Counted from the first letter of the stretch, positions 1-10,049 are shown. The stretch is 64,000 nucleotides of DNA from Leptospira sp. B5-022 (GCF_000347035.1 NZ_ANIJ01000006.1:248001-312000), one strand, 5' to 3'. A program made the numbers and translations. The notes: generated from the letters alone by a model not told the origin.

Positions 1-1
1 C

Positions 2-199
2 GGTTACAATTACGAATTCATCTGTCATGAATTGATAGATATCATTTCTTGGTTACGTTTTGTGGAAGAAAAATATGAAGGAAAATTTTTCGGAAAGATG
101 ACAACTTTTCTTTTTGATCATCACAAACAGATAGATATCGCCCAGTTTTCCTGTGATCCGGAAGAATTGGAAAAATACGGGATTCGGATAGAAAATTAA
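2..199 (+). CDS. C-terminal part of an unidentified protein
   Basis: The window opens inside a coding frame that stays open from base 2 to a TAA at 197-199 and gives 65 residues. The fragment is rich in aromatic and acidic residues (ELIDIISWLRF, then FFGKMTTFLFDHH, ending in KYGIRIEN). I recognise no family in it, and the N-terminal part lies outside the window. A small lipoprotein gene follows about 100 bases downstream on the same strand, but the hairpin between them suggests separate transcription. It is probably a real gene because codon use matches its neighbours and the stop is followed by a clear intergenic spacer. Confidence 0.6.
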   Translation, partial: GYNYEFICHELIDIISWLRFVEEKYEGKFFGKMTTFLFDHHKQIDIAQFSCDPEELEKYGIRIEN

Positions 200-250
200 T
201 TTCGGGTAAAGGATTTCCAAAAACCTAAAACTACTTGAAATAGAAACGGT

Positions 251-274
251 TTCGTTTTAAAAAATCAAAACGAA
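251..274. repeat. Perfect 8-bp inverted repeat upstream of the lipoprotein gene
   Basis: TTCGTTTT (251-258) and AAAACGAA (267-274) form a perfect 8-bp stem with an A-rich 8-base loop. No U-tract follows, so it is either a weak terminator of the preceding gene or an operator for the lipoprotein gene that starts 27 bases downstream. Confidence 0.4.
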
Positions 275-300
275 GTCCATTTTCCCTAAAGAGGTTACCA

Positions 301-681
301 ATGCGGATCGGAATATTACCGCTATTATTTATCCTAATGATCGCAGTAAATTGTGTAGCGTTAAACACTACCGGTTTAACGAATCGTTATAAAGGAAGTG
401 AAGCAAAGGATAAAATAGAAGAGGCGGCAACCCTTGCGGCTCAATTGTATGCGATCGGGAGCGGAGATTTTTCCGGCTCTACGTATTTGAATAATATATT
501 TCTTCCGCCGATCCTGGCAGGGATCAAGCCCAGCGAATATTACGCTAAAGAAGATGTGCATGCTTGTGTGGACGAGATTAAATTGTTCGGAGCCTTAGGA
601 CTTCAACCGTCTATCGCAGTTCTGTTTGGGCAATGCTCGAATTTACAGCCTGACAATAATATCTACGGAAGTGTAGACTAA
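301..681 (+). CDS. Small leptospiral lipoprotein
   Basis: 126 residues. The first 17 form a short signal peptide (charged MR, then a hydrophobic stretch) ending in IAVNC, so Cys18 is the probable lipidated residue under the relaxed spirochaetal lipobox. The mature part is small, with two more cysteines (in VHACVDE and GQCSN) and a hydrophobic middle section around [12 protein letters not shown] spaced AGAGG lies about 10 bases before the ATG. It resembles the small Leptospira-restricted lipoprotein families, whose function is unknown. It is probably monocistronic, with a hairpin on each side. Lipoprotein status is well supported; a more exact family name is not. Confidence 0.7.
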   Translation: MRIGILPLLFILMIAVNCVALNTTGLTNRYKGSEAKDKIEEAATLAAQLYAIGSGDFSGSTYLNNIFLPPILAGIKPSEYYAKEDVHACVDEIKLFGALGLQPSIAVLFGQCSNLQPDNNIYGSVD

Positions 682-698
682 ATTTCCTTTTCAACAAT

Positions 699-725
699 GC
701 CCCCGGCTTCACTGAAGCTGGGGGC
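699..725 (+). terminator. Stem-loop after the small lipoprotein gene
   Basis: GCCCCCGGCTTCA pairs with TGAAGCTGGGGGC with one G-T wobble, giving a 13-bp GC-rich stem with almost no loop. It lies 18 bases after the lipoprotein stop. The T-tract behind it is poor (AAATTT), so termination may be partial. Confidence 0.6.
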
Positions 726-785
726 AAATTTCCCCAAGTAAAAGACTTTTCACCGGGTCCCTCTCGCTGGACTTTGTTTATAGCA

Positions 786-2591
786 ATGTCCGATCGCCAA
801 CAATACATCCGCAATTTTTCGATTATCGCCCATATTGACCACGGTAAGTCCACCTTAGCGGACAGACTCTTGGAAATAGGCCGGATCACTGATGATCGGA
901 CCAAAAAAGACCAGATCCTGGACTCCATGGATATAGAGAGGGAGAGAGGGATCACGATCAAGGCAAACAACGCCACCTTTAATTATACCGCTGCTGACGG
1001 ACATACTTATACGATGAACCTGATCGATACTCCAGGCCACGTGGATTTTACTTACGAAGTTTCCAGATCCTTAAAAGCATGCGAGGGAGTTCTACTCATA
1101 GTGGATGCAAGCCAAGGAGTAGAAGCCCAAACCTTAGCAAACTTGTATCTTGCTATGGAGCAAGACCTGGCAATCATACCTGTCATGAATAAGGTGGATC
1201 TTCCCGCGGCTGATGTGGAGAAGACCAAACTTCAGATCGAAGACAGTTTAGGTTTGGATGCTGAGAATGCGGTCGCGATTTCCGCGAAAACGGGACTGAA
1301 CGTGCAGGCGGTCTTGGAAGAGATCACAAAACAAATTCCTCCACCGAAGGGAGATCCTAAGGCTCCTCTCAAAGCGTTAATTTATGATTCATACTTCGAT
1401 CCATATATGGGCGTTGTGATCAAAATCAGAGTATTCGACGGAAGTGTAAAAAAAGGGGACCGAATCCTTTTGATGAGTAGCCAAAAGGATTTTACAGTCA
1501 ATGAAGTAGGGATCAAAGGAATTACTTTAACGCCTACAGATTCTCTCACTGCGGGAGAAGTAGGATATATCATCGCAGGTATCAAAAAAGTTTCCGATGC
1601 AAGAACGGGGGATACCGTTACCTTATACTCCAATCCGAGTGCGGAAGCGGTTCCAGGATACAAAGATGCAAAACCGATGGTGTTTGCAGGACTATTTCCG
1701 ATCGCAGGAGAACAATTCGAAGAATTAGTAGATGCGATCGAAAAGATGAAACTGAATGATGCAGCGCTAGTATATGAGAAAGAAAGTTCCGCGGCATTGG
1801 GATTCGGATTTCGAGTTGGGTATCTGGGACTTCTCCACATGGAAATCGTACAGGAAAGATTAGAAAGAGAATTCAATCTCGATCTGATCACTACTGCTCC
1901 TTCCGTAAAATATACCATCAAAATGAAGAATGGAGAGGTTTTCGATATTGATAACCCTTCTAAATTCCCGGATCCCGTTTTTATAGAATCTACGGAAGAA
2001 CCTTATGTTAAGGCCTCAATCATTACTCCAAACGAATATGTGGGAAATATTATGACCTTAGCGATCGAAAAAAGAGGGGTACAATTGGATACCGTATATC
2101 TTTCGCAAGACAAGGTCCAGTTAACCTACGAGATCCCGCTCGCCGAACTTATTTTCGAATTTTATGATAAACTAAAGTCTTTGACCAGAGGTTACGCTTC
2201 TTTGGATTACGAGCCTTGCGGTTATAAGGCTTCCAAGTTGGTTAAAATGGATATCCTTGTGAACGGGGAATCTGTGGACGCTCTCTCTATGATCGTTCAC
2301 AATTCCAAGGCGGAATCTCGCGGTAGAGAGATTATCGAAAAACTGAAAGAAATAATCCCTCGTCACCAATTTATGATCCCGATCCAAGCCGCAGTCGGAG
2401 GGAAGATCCTCGCCAGAGAAAGTATTTCCGCCCTTCGTAAGAACGTAACCGCTAAATGTTACGGTGGAGATATCACTCGTAAGAAAAAACTTTTAGAGAA
2501 ACAGAAGGAAGGGAAAAAACGAATGAAACAGATCGGAAATGTGGAAATCCCTCAAGAAGCGTTCCTAGCAGTCTTAAAAACAGGGGATTAA
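786..2591 (+). CDS. lepA: Elongation factor 4 (LepA), ribosome back-translocating GTPase
   Basis: About 601 residues, the usual LepA length. LepA binds the ribosome and uses GTP hydrolysis to reverse faulty translocation or aid initiation. The G1 motif AHIDHGKS (about residues 15-22), the switch region with [11 protein letters not shown]3 DTPGH and G4 NKVDLP are all present. The LepA-specific C-terminal domain ends in [20 protein letters not shown], the diagnostic tail. The frame extends upstream to a TTG at 774, but the ATG at 786 gives [20 protein letters not shown], which fits the family N-terminus, so I chose it. No strong Shine-Dalgarno sequence is visible before either start. The PLP-fold gene follows three bases after the stop. 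Confidence 0.97.
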   Translation: MSDRQQYIRNFSIIAHIDHGKSTLADRLLEIGRITDDRTKKDQILDSMDIERERGITIKANNATFNYTAADGHTYTMNLIDTPGHVDFTYEVSRSLKACEGVLLIVDASQGVEAQTLANLYLAMEQDLAIIPVMNKVDLPAADVEKTKLQIEDSLGLDAENAVAISAKTGLNVQAVLEEITKQIPPPKGDPKAPLKALIYDSYFDPYMGVVIKIRVFDGSVKKGDRILLMSSQKDFTVNEVGIKGITLTPTDSLTAGEVGYIIAGIKKVSDARTGDTVTLYSNPSAEAVPGYKDAKPMVFAGLFPIAGEQFEELVDAIEKMKLNDAALVYEKESSAALGFGFRVGYLGLLHMEIVQERLEREFNLDLITTAPSVKYTIKMKNGEVFDIDNPSKFPDPVFIESTEEPYVKASIITPNEYVGNIMTLAIEKRGVQLDTVYLSQDKVQLTYEIPLAELIFEFYDKLKSLTRGYASLDYEPCGYKASKLVKMDILVNGESVDALSMIVHNSKAESRGREIIEKLKEIIPRHQFMIPIQAAVGGKILARESISALRKNVTAKCYGGDITRKKKLLEKQKEGKKRMKQIGNVEIPQEAFLAVLKTGD

Positions 2592-2594
2592 TTT

Positions 2595-3500
2595 TTGAAA
2601 GACTCCGTTTTGCGTTTCAGCAGAACCGGAGAAGATTTCGTTCTCAAAATACATTCTTCAGAACTTTTCATCAAAAGAGAAGATCGGATCTTCTTTTCTC
2701 AAGGGACCAAGATCCGTAAACTACTTGGAATTTATAAAAGTTTAGAATCGGAATTCCGGTCAGGGAAGATCCGAAAGGTCATCTTACAAGGGAATTTGCA
2801 TTCAAATGCGGTCCTTGCTGGGAGTTTGTTTTTTCGATTTGTTGAAGTGCCTACAAAAATCCTGGGATATTCCAGGGATCCAAAGCTCATTTCTCCTGCT
2901 TCGATCATTGTAAAACGGTTTTCGGAGCTGGAATTGTATCCGACACGGAAGGAATGGGAGAGAATTGTCGAAGATACTACAAATTCTCTCCCTTCCAGCC
3001 AAATCCTGATCCCGGAATATCTATTCACACCAGAGGCTCTGCAGGGACTTGCTTCTCTTTGGAATGAAATAGATCCGACAAGATACGATCGGATCGTTTT
3101 AGACGTAGGTTCAGGGCTTACGTGGATCTCTGCTATTTTATGGGGAAAACTCCCGGTCACCGGGATTTGTCTAGGTATACAAAAGGAGAAGTTTCTTCCT
3201 TGGATACGATCACGTCTGTCCTCACTTCTACTTTCGAATGTAAATCTTCCTTTGGAAACTCTCATCGATCCAAAAGAAAAAGGAAAAGCGGATTTCTCCT
3301 ATGGTAAAAAAGGGAATTTCTGGTTGGACAGATCTAAGGAATACCAAAGAAGATTCGGAATTTATTTAGAGCCTATCTATGCTGCAAAGTCTATTCGCAT
3401 TATTGAATCTATGATGGAGAATAGAGAATTGGAAGGAAGGATTTTGTATATTTATCAAGGAGGTATCTTACAAGGCGGAATAACTTCGATTTCTCCCTAA
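2595..3500 (+). CDS. Divergent PLP-dependent protein of the ACC deaminase / D-cysteine desulfhydrase family
   Basis: 301 residues from a TTG start only three bases after lepA; no ATG is available near this point. Family hallmarks are visible: KRED then GTKIRKL with the probable PLP lysine at about residue 39 (GNKIRKL in typical members), GNLHSN at 66-71 in place of the usual G-x-x-Q-S-N, and a glycine-rich VGSGLT at 171-176 where the PLP phosphate binds. Other members open small amino acids or sulfur compounds such as D-cysteine. The protein is shorter than the usual 330 residues and the glycine loop is reduced, so substrate and activity are uncertain. Two copies of a short quasi-palindromic repeat lie inside it, encoding residues 82-88 and 124-130. 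Confidence 0.7.
   Translation: MKDSVLRFSRTGEDFVLKIHSSELFIKREDRIFFSQGTKIRKLLGIYKSLESEFRSGKIRKVILQGNLHSNAVLAGSLFFRFVEVPTKILGYSRDPKLISPASIIVKRFSELELYPTRKEWERIVEDTTNSLPSSQILIPEYLFTPEALQGLASLWNEIDPTRYDRIVLDVGSGLTWISAILWGKLPVTGICLGIQKEKFLPWIRSRLSSLLLSNVNLPLETLIDPKEKGKADFSYGKKGNFWLDRSKEYQRRFGIYLEPIYAAKSIRIIESMMENRELEGRILYIYQGGILQGGITSISP
2838..2857 (+). repeat. Copy of the 20-bp intragenic quasi-palindrome
   Basis: Reads TTTGTTGAAGTGCCTACAAA. It lies within the PLP-fold gene, where it is read as FVEVPTK. It differs by one base from the copy at 7897-7916, which is translated in another frame. Confidence 0.65.
2964..2983 (+). repeat. Copy of the 20-bp intragenic quasi-palindrome
   Basis: Reads ATTGTCGAAGATACTACAAA. 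It is the second copy in the PLP-fold gene, read as IVEDTTN. The outer TTGTCGAAG and CTACAAA blocks are conserved and the centre varies. Confidence 0.6.
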
Positions 3501-3554
3501 GGGATTCGGCGCATAGCATAACTTATATATCGAGTCTGAAGTTCCTTTCAAAAA

Positions 3555-3585
3555 GAAAAAAGGCCATCTTTCGAAGGCCTTTTTC
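3555..3585. terminator. Bidirectional terminator between the PLP-fold gene and sdhB
   Basis: GAAAAAAGGCC and GGCCTTTTTC form an A/T-flanked stem with the loop ATCTTTCGAA. T-runs on both strands serve the two convergent genes. Confidence 0.85.
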
Positions 3586-3608
3586 TCAATTGGTAGTAAC
3601 CAGAAGTC

Positions 3609-4340
3609 TTAAGAAAGAATATATTCTTTATTCAAAACTCGGATAAAATCCCGTTTGATTTCTTTCGGACAAGCCGCCTCGCATTCATACTGATTCGTAC
3701 AATTTCCGAAACCTTCTTTGTCCATAGCGTTTACCATGTTTTTTACACGTTCTTTTTTCTCTACTTGCCCCTGAGGCAGTAGTGCAAGGTGAGAAATTTT
3801 TGCCGAAACAAAAAGCATAGCGGAAGCATTTTTACAAGAAGCAACACAAGCACCACAACCGATACAAGTGGCTGCATCCATTGCAACGTCTGCATCCTTT
3901 TTTGGGATCGGCAATGCGTTTGCGTCGGGAGCTCCTCCCGTATTGACACTGACGAATCCCCCTGCTTGGATGATCCTGTCAAAACCGCTACGATCTACGA
4001 CTAGGTCTTTTACGACCGGGAATGCTTTCGCTCTCCATGGTTCTAAATAGATCGTGTCTCCATCTTTAAAACTTCTCATATGAAGTTGGCAAGTGGTCAC
4101 ACCAGGGAGAGGGCCGTGTGCCTCTCCGTTGATCATAATATTACAAGAACCGCAAATACCTTCTCTACAATCATGCTCGAACGCAATCGGGTCATCTCCC
4201 TTTACGATCAGATCCTCGTTAACTACGTCCAACATTTCTAAAAAAGACATATCGGGAGAGATCCCTTTTGCATCGTAATTTACGATTTTGCCTTTCTCTT
4301 TTGCGTTTTTTTGTCTCCAGACTTTTAGTTTGAGGTCCAT
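3609..4340 (-). CDS. sdhB: Succinate dehydrogenase / fumarate reductase iron-sulfur subunit
   Basis: 243 residues. This subunit carries electrons from the flavoprotein to quinone through three iron-sulfur clusters. Cysteines for the [2Fe-2S] cluster are at 58, 63, 66 and 84 (CREGICGSC). Those for the [4Fe-4S] and [3Fe-4S] clusters are in [11 protein letters not shown] (159-169) and at 214, 220 and 224. The start overlaps the sdhA stop as TAATG, so the two are translationally coupled. The set of one cytochrome b of about 233 residues, a long SdhA and this SdhB matches the three-subunit complexes of Bacteroidetes and epsilonproteobacteria. Direction of catalysis cannot be read from sequence, but Leptospira are aerobic, so succinate oxidation is likely. 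Confidence 0.95.
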   Translation of the reverse strand: MDLKLKVWRQKNAKEKGKIVNYDAKGISPDMSFLEMLDVVNEDLIVKGDDPIAFEHDCREGICGSCNIMINGEAHGPLPGVTTCQLHMRSFKDGDTIYLEPWRAKAFPVVKDLVVDRSGFDRIIQAGGFVSVNTGGAPDANALPIPKKDADVAMDAATCIGCGACVASCKNASAMLFVSAKISHLALLPQGQVEKKERVKNMVNAMDKEGFGNCTNQYECEAACPKEIKRDFIRVLNKEYILS

Positions 4341-6256
4341 TATTTGTAGCTCCTCGTTGCGAGTTTAATATTCTCGAATTCCAGTTTTTCTCTGTGCTCT
4401 GTAGGTTTTGCACCTACACCTTTCCATTCCCAAGCGGTGGCATGACAGAATTTTTCGTCGTCACGTTTTGCCTCCCCGTCGTCCATCTGGTGTTCCGTAC
4501 GGAAATGTCCTCCACAAGATTCTTCCCTTGTGAGAGCGTCCAAGCAGAGAAGTTCTCCGAATTCCAAGAAGTCGGCAACTCTACCGGCTTTTTCCAAAGA
4601 TTGATTTAGCTCAAGTCCGGAACCTGGAACGTTTACGTTCTGCCAGAATTCTTCTCTGATCTGAGGGATTTTCACAAGAGCTTCTTTTAAACTCTTATCG
4701 TCCCTTGCCATTCCGCAATTATTCCACATGATCTTTCCGAGTTCTTTATGGAAAGAATCAACGGTCCTTTTCCCTTTGATAGAGAGAAGTTTGTTGATTT
4801 GAGAATTAGCGTCGGTCTCTGCTTTTTTGAATTCGGCATGATCCGTAGAAGGAGTTTTTCCGAACCCAACTTCTGCCAAATAATTTCCAATGGTGTAAGG
4901 AAGAACGAAATAACCGTCTGCCAGTCCTTGCATTAGTGCAGAAGCCCCGAGTCTGTTTGCTCCGTGATCTGAGAAGTTTGCCTCACCGATCACAAATAGT
5001 CCAGGAAGATTGCTCATCAGATTATAATCCACCCAGAGTCCACCCATTGTATAGTGAACTGCCGGATAAATTCTCATCGGAACTTTGTAAGGGTTTTCTC
5101 CGGTAATCTGTTCATACATCTGGAATAAGTTCCCGTATCTTTCCGCGATTGTATGCTCTCCTAGACGTTTGATCGCAGAGGAGAAGTCCAGATATACACC
5201 TTGTCCACCTGGCCCAACACCGAAGCCCGCGTCACAAACTTCTTTTGCAGACCGGGAAGCGATGTCACGAGGACAGAGGTTTCCGTAACTTGGATACTTT
5301 CTTTCTAAGTAATAATCTCTTTCGCTCTCAGGGATATCCGCAGGGTTACGAGTATCTCCTTGTTTTTTAGGGACCCAAATACGTCCGTCGTTTCGAAGAG
5401 ACTCGGACATCAAAGTCAGTTTGGACTGATGATCTCCGGACACCGGGATACAAGTAGGGTGGATCTGAGTGTAACAAGGGTTCGCGAAAAAGGCTCCCTT
5501 CTTGTAAGCTCTAAATGTTGCAGTAACGTTAGAACCTTTCGCATTTGTGGAGAGATAGAATACGTTACCGTATCCACCGGAAGCAAGCACCACTGCATCT
5601 GCAGAATGAACACTCACTTGTCCAGTGACTAGATCTCGGATCACCACACCTTTTGCATGACCGTCGATTACAACTAAGTCCAACATCTCCGTTCTAGGAT
5701 ACATCTTCACATTTCCTAAACCGATCTGTCTGGAAAGTGCGGAATAAGCTCCCAATAGAAGCTGTTGTCCGGTTTGTCCTTTCGCATAGAAAGTACGGGA
5801 AACTTGCGCACCACCGAAGGATCTATTGTCCAAATGTCCGCCGTATTCTCTGGCGAACGGAACACCCTGAGCCACACATTGGTCGATGATATTTGCAGAA
5901 ACTTGGGCTAAACGATATACGTTTGCTTCTCTTGCTCTGAAGTCCCCACCTTTGATGGTATCGTAAAACAAACGATACACTGAGTCACCGTCGTTTTGGT
6001 AGTTCTTCGCTGCGTTGATACCACCTTGAGCTGCGATGGAGTGAGCCCTACGCGGGCTGTCTTGGAAGCAGAATGTTTTCACATTATATCCCAATTCAGC
6101 CAAAGTAGCGGAAGCGGAACCACCTGCGAGTCCTGTCCCGATCACGATAACGGTATATTTTCTTTTGTTAGCCGGGTTAACTAATTTGATATGGGATTTA
6201 TAATCGTCCCATTTCTTTTCCAAGGGACCCGATGGGATTTTGGAATCTAAACTCAT
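4340..6256 (-). CDS. sdhA: Succinate dehydrogenase / fumarate reductase flavoprotein subunit
   Basis: 638 residues. It binds FAD covalently and interconverts succinate and fumarate on the cytoplasmic face of the membrane. The Rossmann motif [11 protein letters not shown] is at about 36-46. [11 protein letters not shown] carries the FAD-linking histidine (about 72). The substrate-binding and catalytic region includes [11 protein letters not shown], and the C-terminus has EESCGGHFR. The length is typical of the long SdhA/FrdA found with a single-chain cytochrome b. It begins one base after the sdhC stop and ends in a TAATG overlap with sdhB, so the three genes form a tight operon. Confidence 0.96.
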   Translation of the reverse strand: MSLDSKIPSGPLEKKWDDYKSHIKLVNPANKRKYTVIVIGTGLAGGSASATLAELGYNVKTFCFQDSPRRAHSIAAQGGINAAKNYQNDGDSVYRLFYDTIKGGDFRAREANVYRLAQVSANIIDQCVAQGVPFAREYGGHLDNRSFGGAQVSRTFYAKGQTGQQLLLGAYSALSRQIGLGNVKMYPRTEMLDLVVIDGHAKGVVIRDLVTGQVSVHSADAVVLASGGYGNVFYLSTNAKGSNVTATFRAYKKGAFFANPCYTQIHPTCIPVSGDHQSKLTLMSESLRNDGRIWVPKKQGDTRNPADIPESERDYYLERKYPSYGNLCPRDIASRSAKEVCDAGFGVGPGGQGVYLDFSSAIKRLGEHTIAERYGNLFQMYEQITGENPYKVPMRIYPAVHYTMGGLWVDYNLMSNLPGLFVIGEANFSDHGANRLGASALMQGLADGYFVLPYTIGNYLAEVGFGKTPSTDHAEFKKAETDANSQINKLLSIKGKRTVDSFHKELGKIMWNNCGMARDDKSLKEALVKIPQIREEFWQNVNVPGSGLELNQSLEKAGRVADFLEFGELLCLDALTREESCGGHFRTEHQMDDGEAKRDDEKFCHATAWEWKGVGAKPTEHREKLEFENIKLATRSYK

Positions 6257-6257
6257 A

Positions 6258-6959
6258 TTATTGCGCTCCTGGAACTTTCACGAAGTTGAGAAGAATAGCA
6301 ACCGGCATGGAAGTATTGCCGATGAAGATGGTCAAAGCGTAGAGGATCGCAAATGCGTTCGTCTTCGGCGCCCAGAACGGAGTGTTCAAACCGAGAGTTT
6401 GGAAAACACTCGTAACTCCGTGACGAAGATGGAATGCAAGCAAAGTCATCGCTACGATATAGGAAATAGAAACATAGATGTTCTTAAATCCTAAGATCAC
6501 CATGGAGTAAACATCATGTCTTTGTTTGTCACCAATGGTTTCTTGGAGAGCGAAGTTTTCCGGCTGGATCTTACCTAGGGTAAAATGAAGCAAATGGTAT
6601 ATTACGAAAGCTAATAATACGGAACCTGTCAAAGCCATATAACGGGAAGACACGGTTGCTTGGATCGTACTTTCTTTTACATAACCTACAGGCCTTGCCT
6701 TCTTATTTTCCAAAGACAGTTTGAGGGCGTAGTAAACGTGTAATACGAACGCTACCAAAAGAATTCCGCGGGCAAGCCATAGTAGTCCGCCTAAACTTTG
6801 TAAGAACTCAGCATAGGTGTTAATCTTATCCGGTTCTTGGAAGATCTGGAGGTTCCCCAGCATGTGTATAAATACAAAGCCGAAGAGAATGATTCCGGTA
6901 ATCGCAACGATAGTTTTTCTACCGATGGACGACCTTAGATATCCAGCTTGAAAATCCAT
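6258..6959 (-). CDS. sdhC: Succinate dehydrogenase cytochrome b subunit
   Basis: 233 residues with five hydrophobic segments. It anchors SdhAB in the inner membrane and passes electrons to quinone through bound haem. The N-terminal [19 protein letters not shown] and the histidines in [28 protein letters not shown] and LAFHLRHG fit the cytochrome b558 family. An AGGAGA lies nine bases before the ATG. It is the first gene of the sdhCAB operon. The 179 bases upstream separate it from the divergent aldo/keto reductase gene and must hold both promoters. Confidence 0.93.
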   Translation of the reverse strand: MDFQAGYLRSSIGRKTIVAITGIILFGFVFIHMLGNLQIFQEPDKINTYAEFLQSLGGLLWLARGILLVAFVLHVYYALKLSLENKKARPVGYVKESTIQATVSSRYMALTGSVLLAFVIYHLLHFTLGKIQPENFALQETIGDKQRHDVYSMVILGFKNIYVSISYIVAMTLLAFHLRHGVTSVFQTLGLNTPFWAPKTNAFAILYALTIFIGNTSMPVAILLNFVKVPGAQ

Positions 6960-7138
6960 TCAAAATCTCCTGTGAGGATCATGGGAAGAAGTCATCGATT
7001 TGTTTGAGGAAGGGATCGAAAAAGCGAAAGATCGAATTTAGAATCCCTCTACAAAGTAGGATAAAAAATAAGGTCTAGACGAAAAGCACTTTTAAACCAA
7101 AAGACAAAAAATGGACATTCGCGGAGGAATTTTTAGAC

Positions 7139-8659
7139 TTGGTCTCATTTAGTGCGGCGCGAAAATTCAAAAAAACGCAAATGATTTCGAAGGATCCATT
7201 TCAGTCTTTATATAGGGAGCCCATTTACGAGGGCCGAAAGGAAAAATTCTCCCCGGGAAAAAAGGGAGAAGGGACTGGCTATTTTCTCTTCCGAGAACTC
7301 AAACTTTCCCGAATTGCGTTCGGCGGATATCGGATTGGACTGGAAGATCCGGAGCATAAGGAAGCTCTTCAGCTTGCCCTACATTCCGGAGTCAATGTGA
7401 TCGATATATCGGCCAACTACGGAGATGGAGAGGCAGAAAGTTTAGTCGGTAAGGTCCTGGATGAAAATTTCAAAAAAAGGCATCTGCACCGAAAGGAAAT
7501 TTTTTTAGTCACCAAAGCCGGGTATATCCAAGGAAGGAATGTGAAACTTGTGGAGTCCAGAGAAAAGGAGAAGGATCCTTTTCCGGAAATCACCTATTAC
7601 CAACCCGGCTGCTATCATTGTATCTCTCCGGAATTTTTAGAAGACCAATTGGAAAGATCCAGAAAGCGTCTGGGAGTTTCCACCATCGATGCATTCCTAT
7701 TACATAATCCGGAATATTTTCTAAGCCACTCCGAAAAGAACAAAGTTCTCAAGGAAGAAGCGCATGCGGAATACTATCGCAGGATCAAAGAGGCCTTTCG
7801 GTTTTTAGAGAAGGCCAGAAAAGAAGGAAAAATCCAATTTTATGGAATTTCCAGTAATACCTTTCCTGTGCCGGAATCGGAATATACGCATACGTCTTTG
7901 TCGAAGTGCCTACAAATTGCTGAGAAGGTTGCTGGGAAACAAAACGGATTCGCAGTGGTCCAGTTCCCTGGGAATTGGTACGAAGACGGATTCCTTCGTA
8001 ATCGGTCGGAAGGCCGGACTCTACTCGAAATCTGTAGGTACTTCGACCTTCTACCGCTCATCAACCGACCTCTCAACTCCTTCCGAGCAGGAAAAGGGAT
8101 GGTCCGACTTTCTTATACTCCCCAGAACCAAGCTCCGGACCTGTCGAAGTTACTACAAATCCTAGAACTCGAATCCTCTCTTTTGGAATCACTTTCTCCA
8201 AATCCGAACCGGAATTCACTTTCCAAGCTCTGGCAAACCTATGGGGAGAAGGTTCGCTCCGAAGAACAATTCCAAGTCCTTCTCCAAAAATCCTGGATCC
8301 CTAGCTTGCGAGTAGTCATTGACGAAATATATTCAGAAAAAGGAAAAGAATCCGCGGAAGAATATTTAAGAGTCTTAAACACCGCACTTCCATTATTAGA
8401 AGAACAAATACAGATCCGCTCTTCTGAAAACCTTTCCGGACTATACGAAAGTTTGGTTTCAAAATATCATCCAAACGGAGATGCTCCGGAAAGTTTGTCT
8501 TCACTCATGGTATTCCATTTGGCTTCCCTTTTGGAAAAAGGAACCGTGTTACTCGGAATGCGAAAAAGAAAATACGTACGGGATATTCTTCCCATCTTCA
8601 AAAAACAACTACCGAAGATCCCAGGATCCGAATGGGGAGAAAATGGAATTCGATCCTGA
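7139..8659 (+). CDS. Aldo/keto reductase with a long C-terminal extension
   Basis: 506 residues, against about 320 for a normal aldo/keto reductase. The tetrad of the NADPH-dependent fold can be placed: Asp89 and Tyr94 in VIDISANYGDGEAE, Lys126 in LVTKAG and His189 in FLLHNPEY. Roughly 200 residues after about 310 match nothing I recognise and are rich in Glu, Leu and Ser. I chose the TTG at 7139 because a GGAGG lies 11 bases before it; the in-frame ATG at 7181 has no ribosome-binding site. The DUF309 gene overlaps the end by 17 bases. Three copies of a 20-bp quasi-palindrome lie within the gene, one inverted. The substrate is unknown. Confidence 0.8.
   Translation: MVSFSAARKFKKTQMISKDPFQSLYREPIYEGRKEKFSPGKKGEGTGYFLFRELKLSRIAFGGYRIGLEDPEHKEALQLALHSGVNVIDISANYGDGEAESLVGKVLDENFKKRHLHRKEIFLVTKAGYIQGRNVKLVESREKEKDPFPEITYYQPGCYHCISPEFLEDQLERSRKRLGVSTIDAFLLHNPEYFLSHSEKNKVLKEEAHAEYYRRIKEAFRFLEKARKEGKIQFYGISSNTFPVPESEYTHTSLSKCLQIAEKVAGKQNGFAVVQFPGNWYEDGFLRNRSEGRTLLEICRYFDLLPLINRPLNSFRAGKGMVRLSYTPQNQAPDLSKLLQILELESSLLESLSPNPNRNSLSKLWQTYGEKVRSEEQFQVLLQKSWIPSLRVVIDEIYSEKGKESAEEYLRVLNTALPLLEEQIQIRSSENLSGLYESLVSKYHPNGDAPESLSSLMVFHLASLLEKGTVLLGMRKRKYVRDILPIFKKQLPKIPGSEWGENGIRS
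7897..7916 (+). repeat. Copy of the 20-bp intragenic quasi-palindrome
   Basis: Reads TTTGTCGAAGTGCCTACAAA. It lies in the aldo/keto reductase gene, where it is read in a frame giving LSKCLQI. Confidence 0.65.
8031..8050 (-). repeat. Inverted copy of the 20-bp intragenic quasi-palindrome
   Basis: On the minus strand it reads AAGGTCGAAGTACCTACAGA. The plus strand is read as ICRYFDL in the aldo/keto reductase. The core GTCGAAGTNCCTACA is intact. Confidence 0.6.
8140..8159 (+). repeat. Copy of the 20-bp intragenic quasi-palindrome
   Basis: Reads CCTGTCGAAGTTACTACAAA. It is the third copy in the aldo/keto reductase gene, read as LSKLLQI. Confidence 0.6.
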
Positions 8660-9125
8660 AATACTTTCCATATTAGAAAAAGTGAAACAAGGAGACCCAG
8701 ATTCCAGTTTCGAATACGCATGGACAGAAGGAAGAAAGCTCTATTTAAAAGGACGATATTTCGAATTACATGAGGTATTCGAATTCCAATGGAAAAAGGA
8801 AACGGGAGGAAGAAGGCTTTTTCTGCACGGATGGATCCAGCTTGCAATTTCTCTGAACAAAATATTCGTAAAACCGAATATACGCGGATCTAAAATGCAG
8901 GCCGAGAAATCCAAAGAGAAATTCATAAAACTTTCCGAAGCGGGAGAACTTTCCCTAAACGGAGAAATACAAATTGCCGGTATAATCTCCTACTTGGAAA
9001 CACTTTTGAATTTATTTGAAAGTGAAGAAAGTTGGGACCTCGAACAAATTAAGGAACTTTCTCTTCCGGAAATGCAGGAAAACGTAAAGGAATTGTTTTC
9101 AAGTTCCGTTTTCCCGGCATCATGA
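8643..9125 (+). CDS. DUF309 family protein
   Basis: About 160 residues. The signature is [15 protein letters not shown] followed by [15 protein letters not shown], matching the DUF309 pattern of an HE-x-x-E helix and a later G-x-I-Q-L-A helix. The biochemical role of DUF309 is not established. The frame is open from 8481, but the start at 8643 is preceded by GGGGAGA, begins MEFDPEIL and overlaps the aldo/keto reductase end by 17 bases. The hydrolase gene begins four bases after its stop, so the three genes are probably one transcript. Confidence 0.75.
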   Translation: MEFDPEILSILEKVKQGDPDSSFEYAWTEGRKLYLKGRYFELHEVFEFQWKKETGGRRLFLHGWIQLAISLNKIFVKPNIRGSKMQAEKSKEKFIKLSEAGELSLNGEIQIAGIISYLETLLNLFESEESWDLEQIKELSLPEMQENVKELFSSSVFPAS

Positions 9126-9129
9126 CCTA

Positions 9130-10023
9130 ATGGAAGTTTCGGATCTTCAGAACAAAAACCAAGAAAGCGGATTTTTCGAATCCGGCGGATATAAACTTCA
9201 TTATACAAAAAGAGACAATGGAAAGGGGAGAGCATTACTTCTTCTTCATGGATTTATGGATTCTTCTCAAACCTTTTTGTTTCAGGAAGAATATTTATCC
9301 AAACATTTCGACTTATACCGTTTCGACTATAGGGGGCATGGGGATTCAGAATGGTTACGAGAAGGTTTTTATCATTTTATGCTTCCTTTGGTGGATACAA
9401 AAACGTTCATCCAAAAATTTCTTCCTGAAAAATTCCATATACTCGGCCATTCCATGGGAGGAGGCCTTGGATCAAGGATTGCCGGTCTATACCCGGAAAG
9501 AGTCGAAAGTCTTGTGTGTCTGGAGGGATTTAGTTCCCTCCAAGATCCGGAAAAAGAAAGAAGAAGATTCCTCGGCTGGCTGGAAAATTGGGAATTAAGC
9601 CTCGCTGGAAAAGATAGGAAACGCCAAAAAAATTTCAGATCGGTGGAAGATGCGGCAGCCCGACTCGCACCCATCTATCCGAGACTTCCTAAAGAAAGAC
9701 TTTTAAAAATTACGGAAACTTTAACGAGACCCGCAGAAGAGGGAGGTTATATGTGGAAGAGCGATCCTTCTTACAAAAACGGTCCTCCTGTTTTTTTAAG
9801 TCCCCAATTTACTCGACATCTCTGGGAAACCATATCATGTAATGTTCTGGTAGTTTATGGACAAAAGACACATCTTGCCTTGGACGATAGTAAGGAAGTA
9901 TTCTCGCATATTAGAAATTTAAAATATATTGAAATGGAAGATGCGGGCCACAATATGCATCATGATCGTCCCGAACTTCTCGAGACGATGCTCGAGGAAT
10001 TCTACGTAACAAATTTGAAGTAA
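9130..10023 (+). CDS. Alpha/beta hydrolase
   Basis: 297 residues with the alpha/beta hydrolase fold. The oxyanion-side motif [10 protein letters not shown] is at about 38-46. The nucleophile elbow GHSMGG puts Ser108 as the catalytic serine. The histidine is in [12 protein letters not shown] near the C-terminus, and an acid is probably supplied by the strand around [13 protein letters not shown]. No signal peptide is visible, so it is cytoplasmic. It is the last gene of the aldo/keto reductase-DUF309-hydrolase run, with four bases after the DUF309 stop. The ester or other substrate cannot be deduced. Confidence 0.85.
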   Translation: MEVSDLQNKNQESGFFESGGYKLHYTKRDNGKGRALLLLHGFMDSSQTFLFQEEYLSKHFDLYRFDYRGHGDSEWLREGFYHFMLPLVDTKTFIQKFLPEKFHILGHSMGGGLGSRIAGLYPERVESLVCLEGFSSLQDPEKERRRFLGWLENWELSLAGKDRKRQKNFRSVEDAAARLAPIYPRLPKERLLKITETLTRPAEEGGYMWKSDPSYKNGPPVFLSPQFTRHLWETISCNVLVVYGQKTHLALDDSKEVFSHIRNLKYIEMEDAGHNMHHDRPELLETMLEEFYVTNLK

Positions 10024-10049
10024 ACAGGCCTTGCGTACGAATCTGTGTC

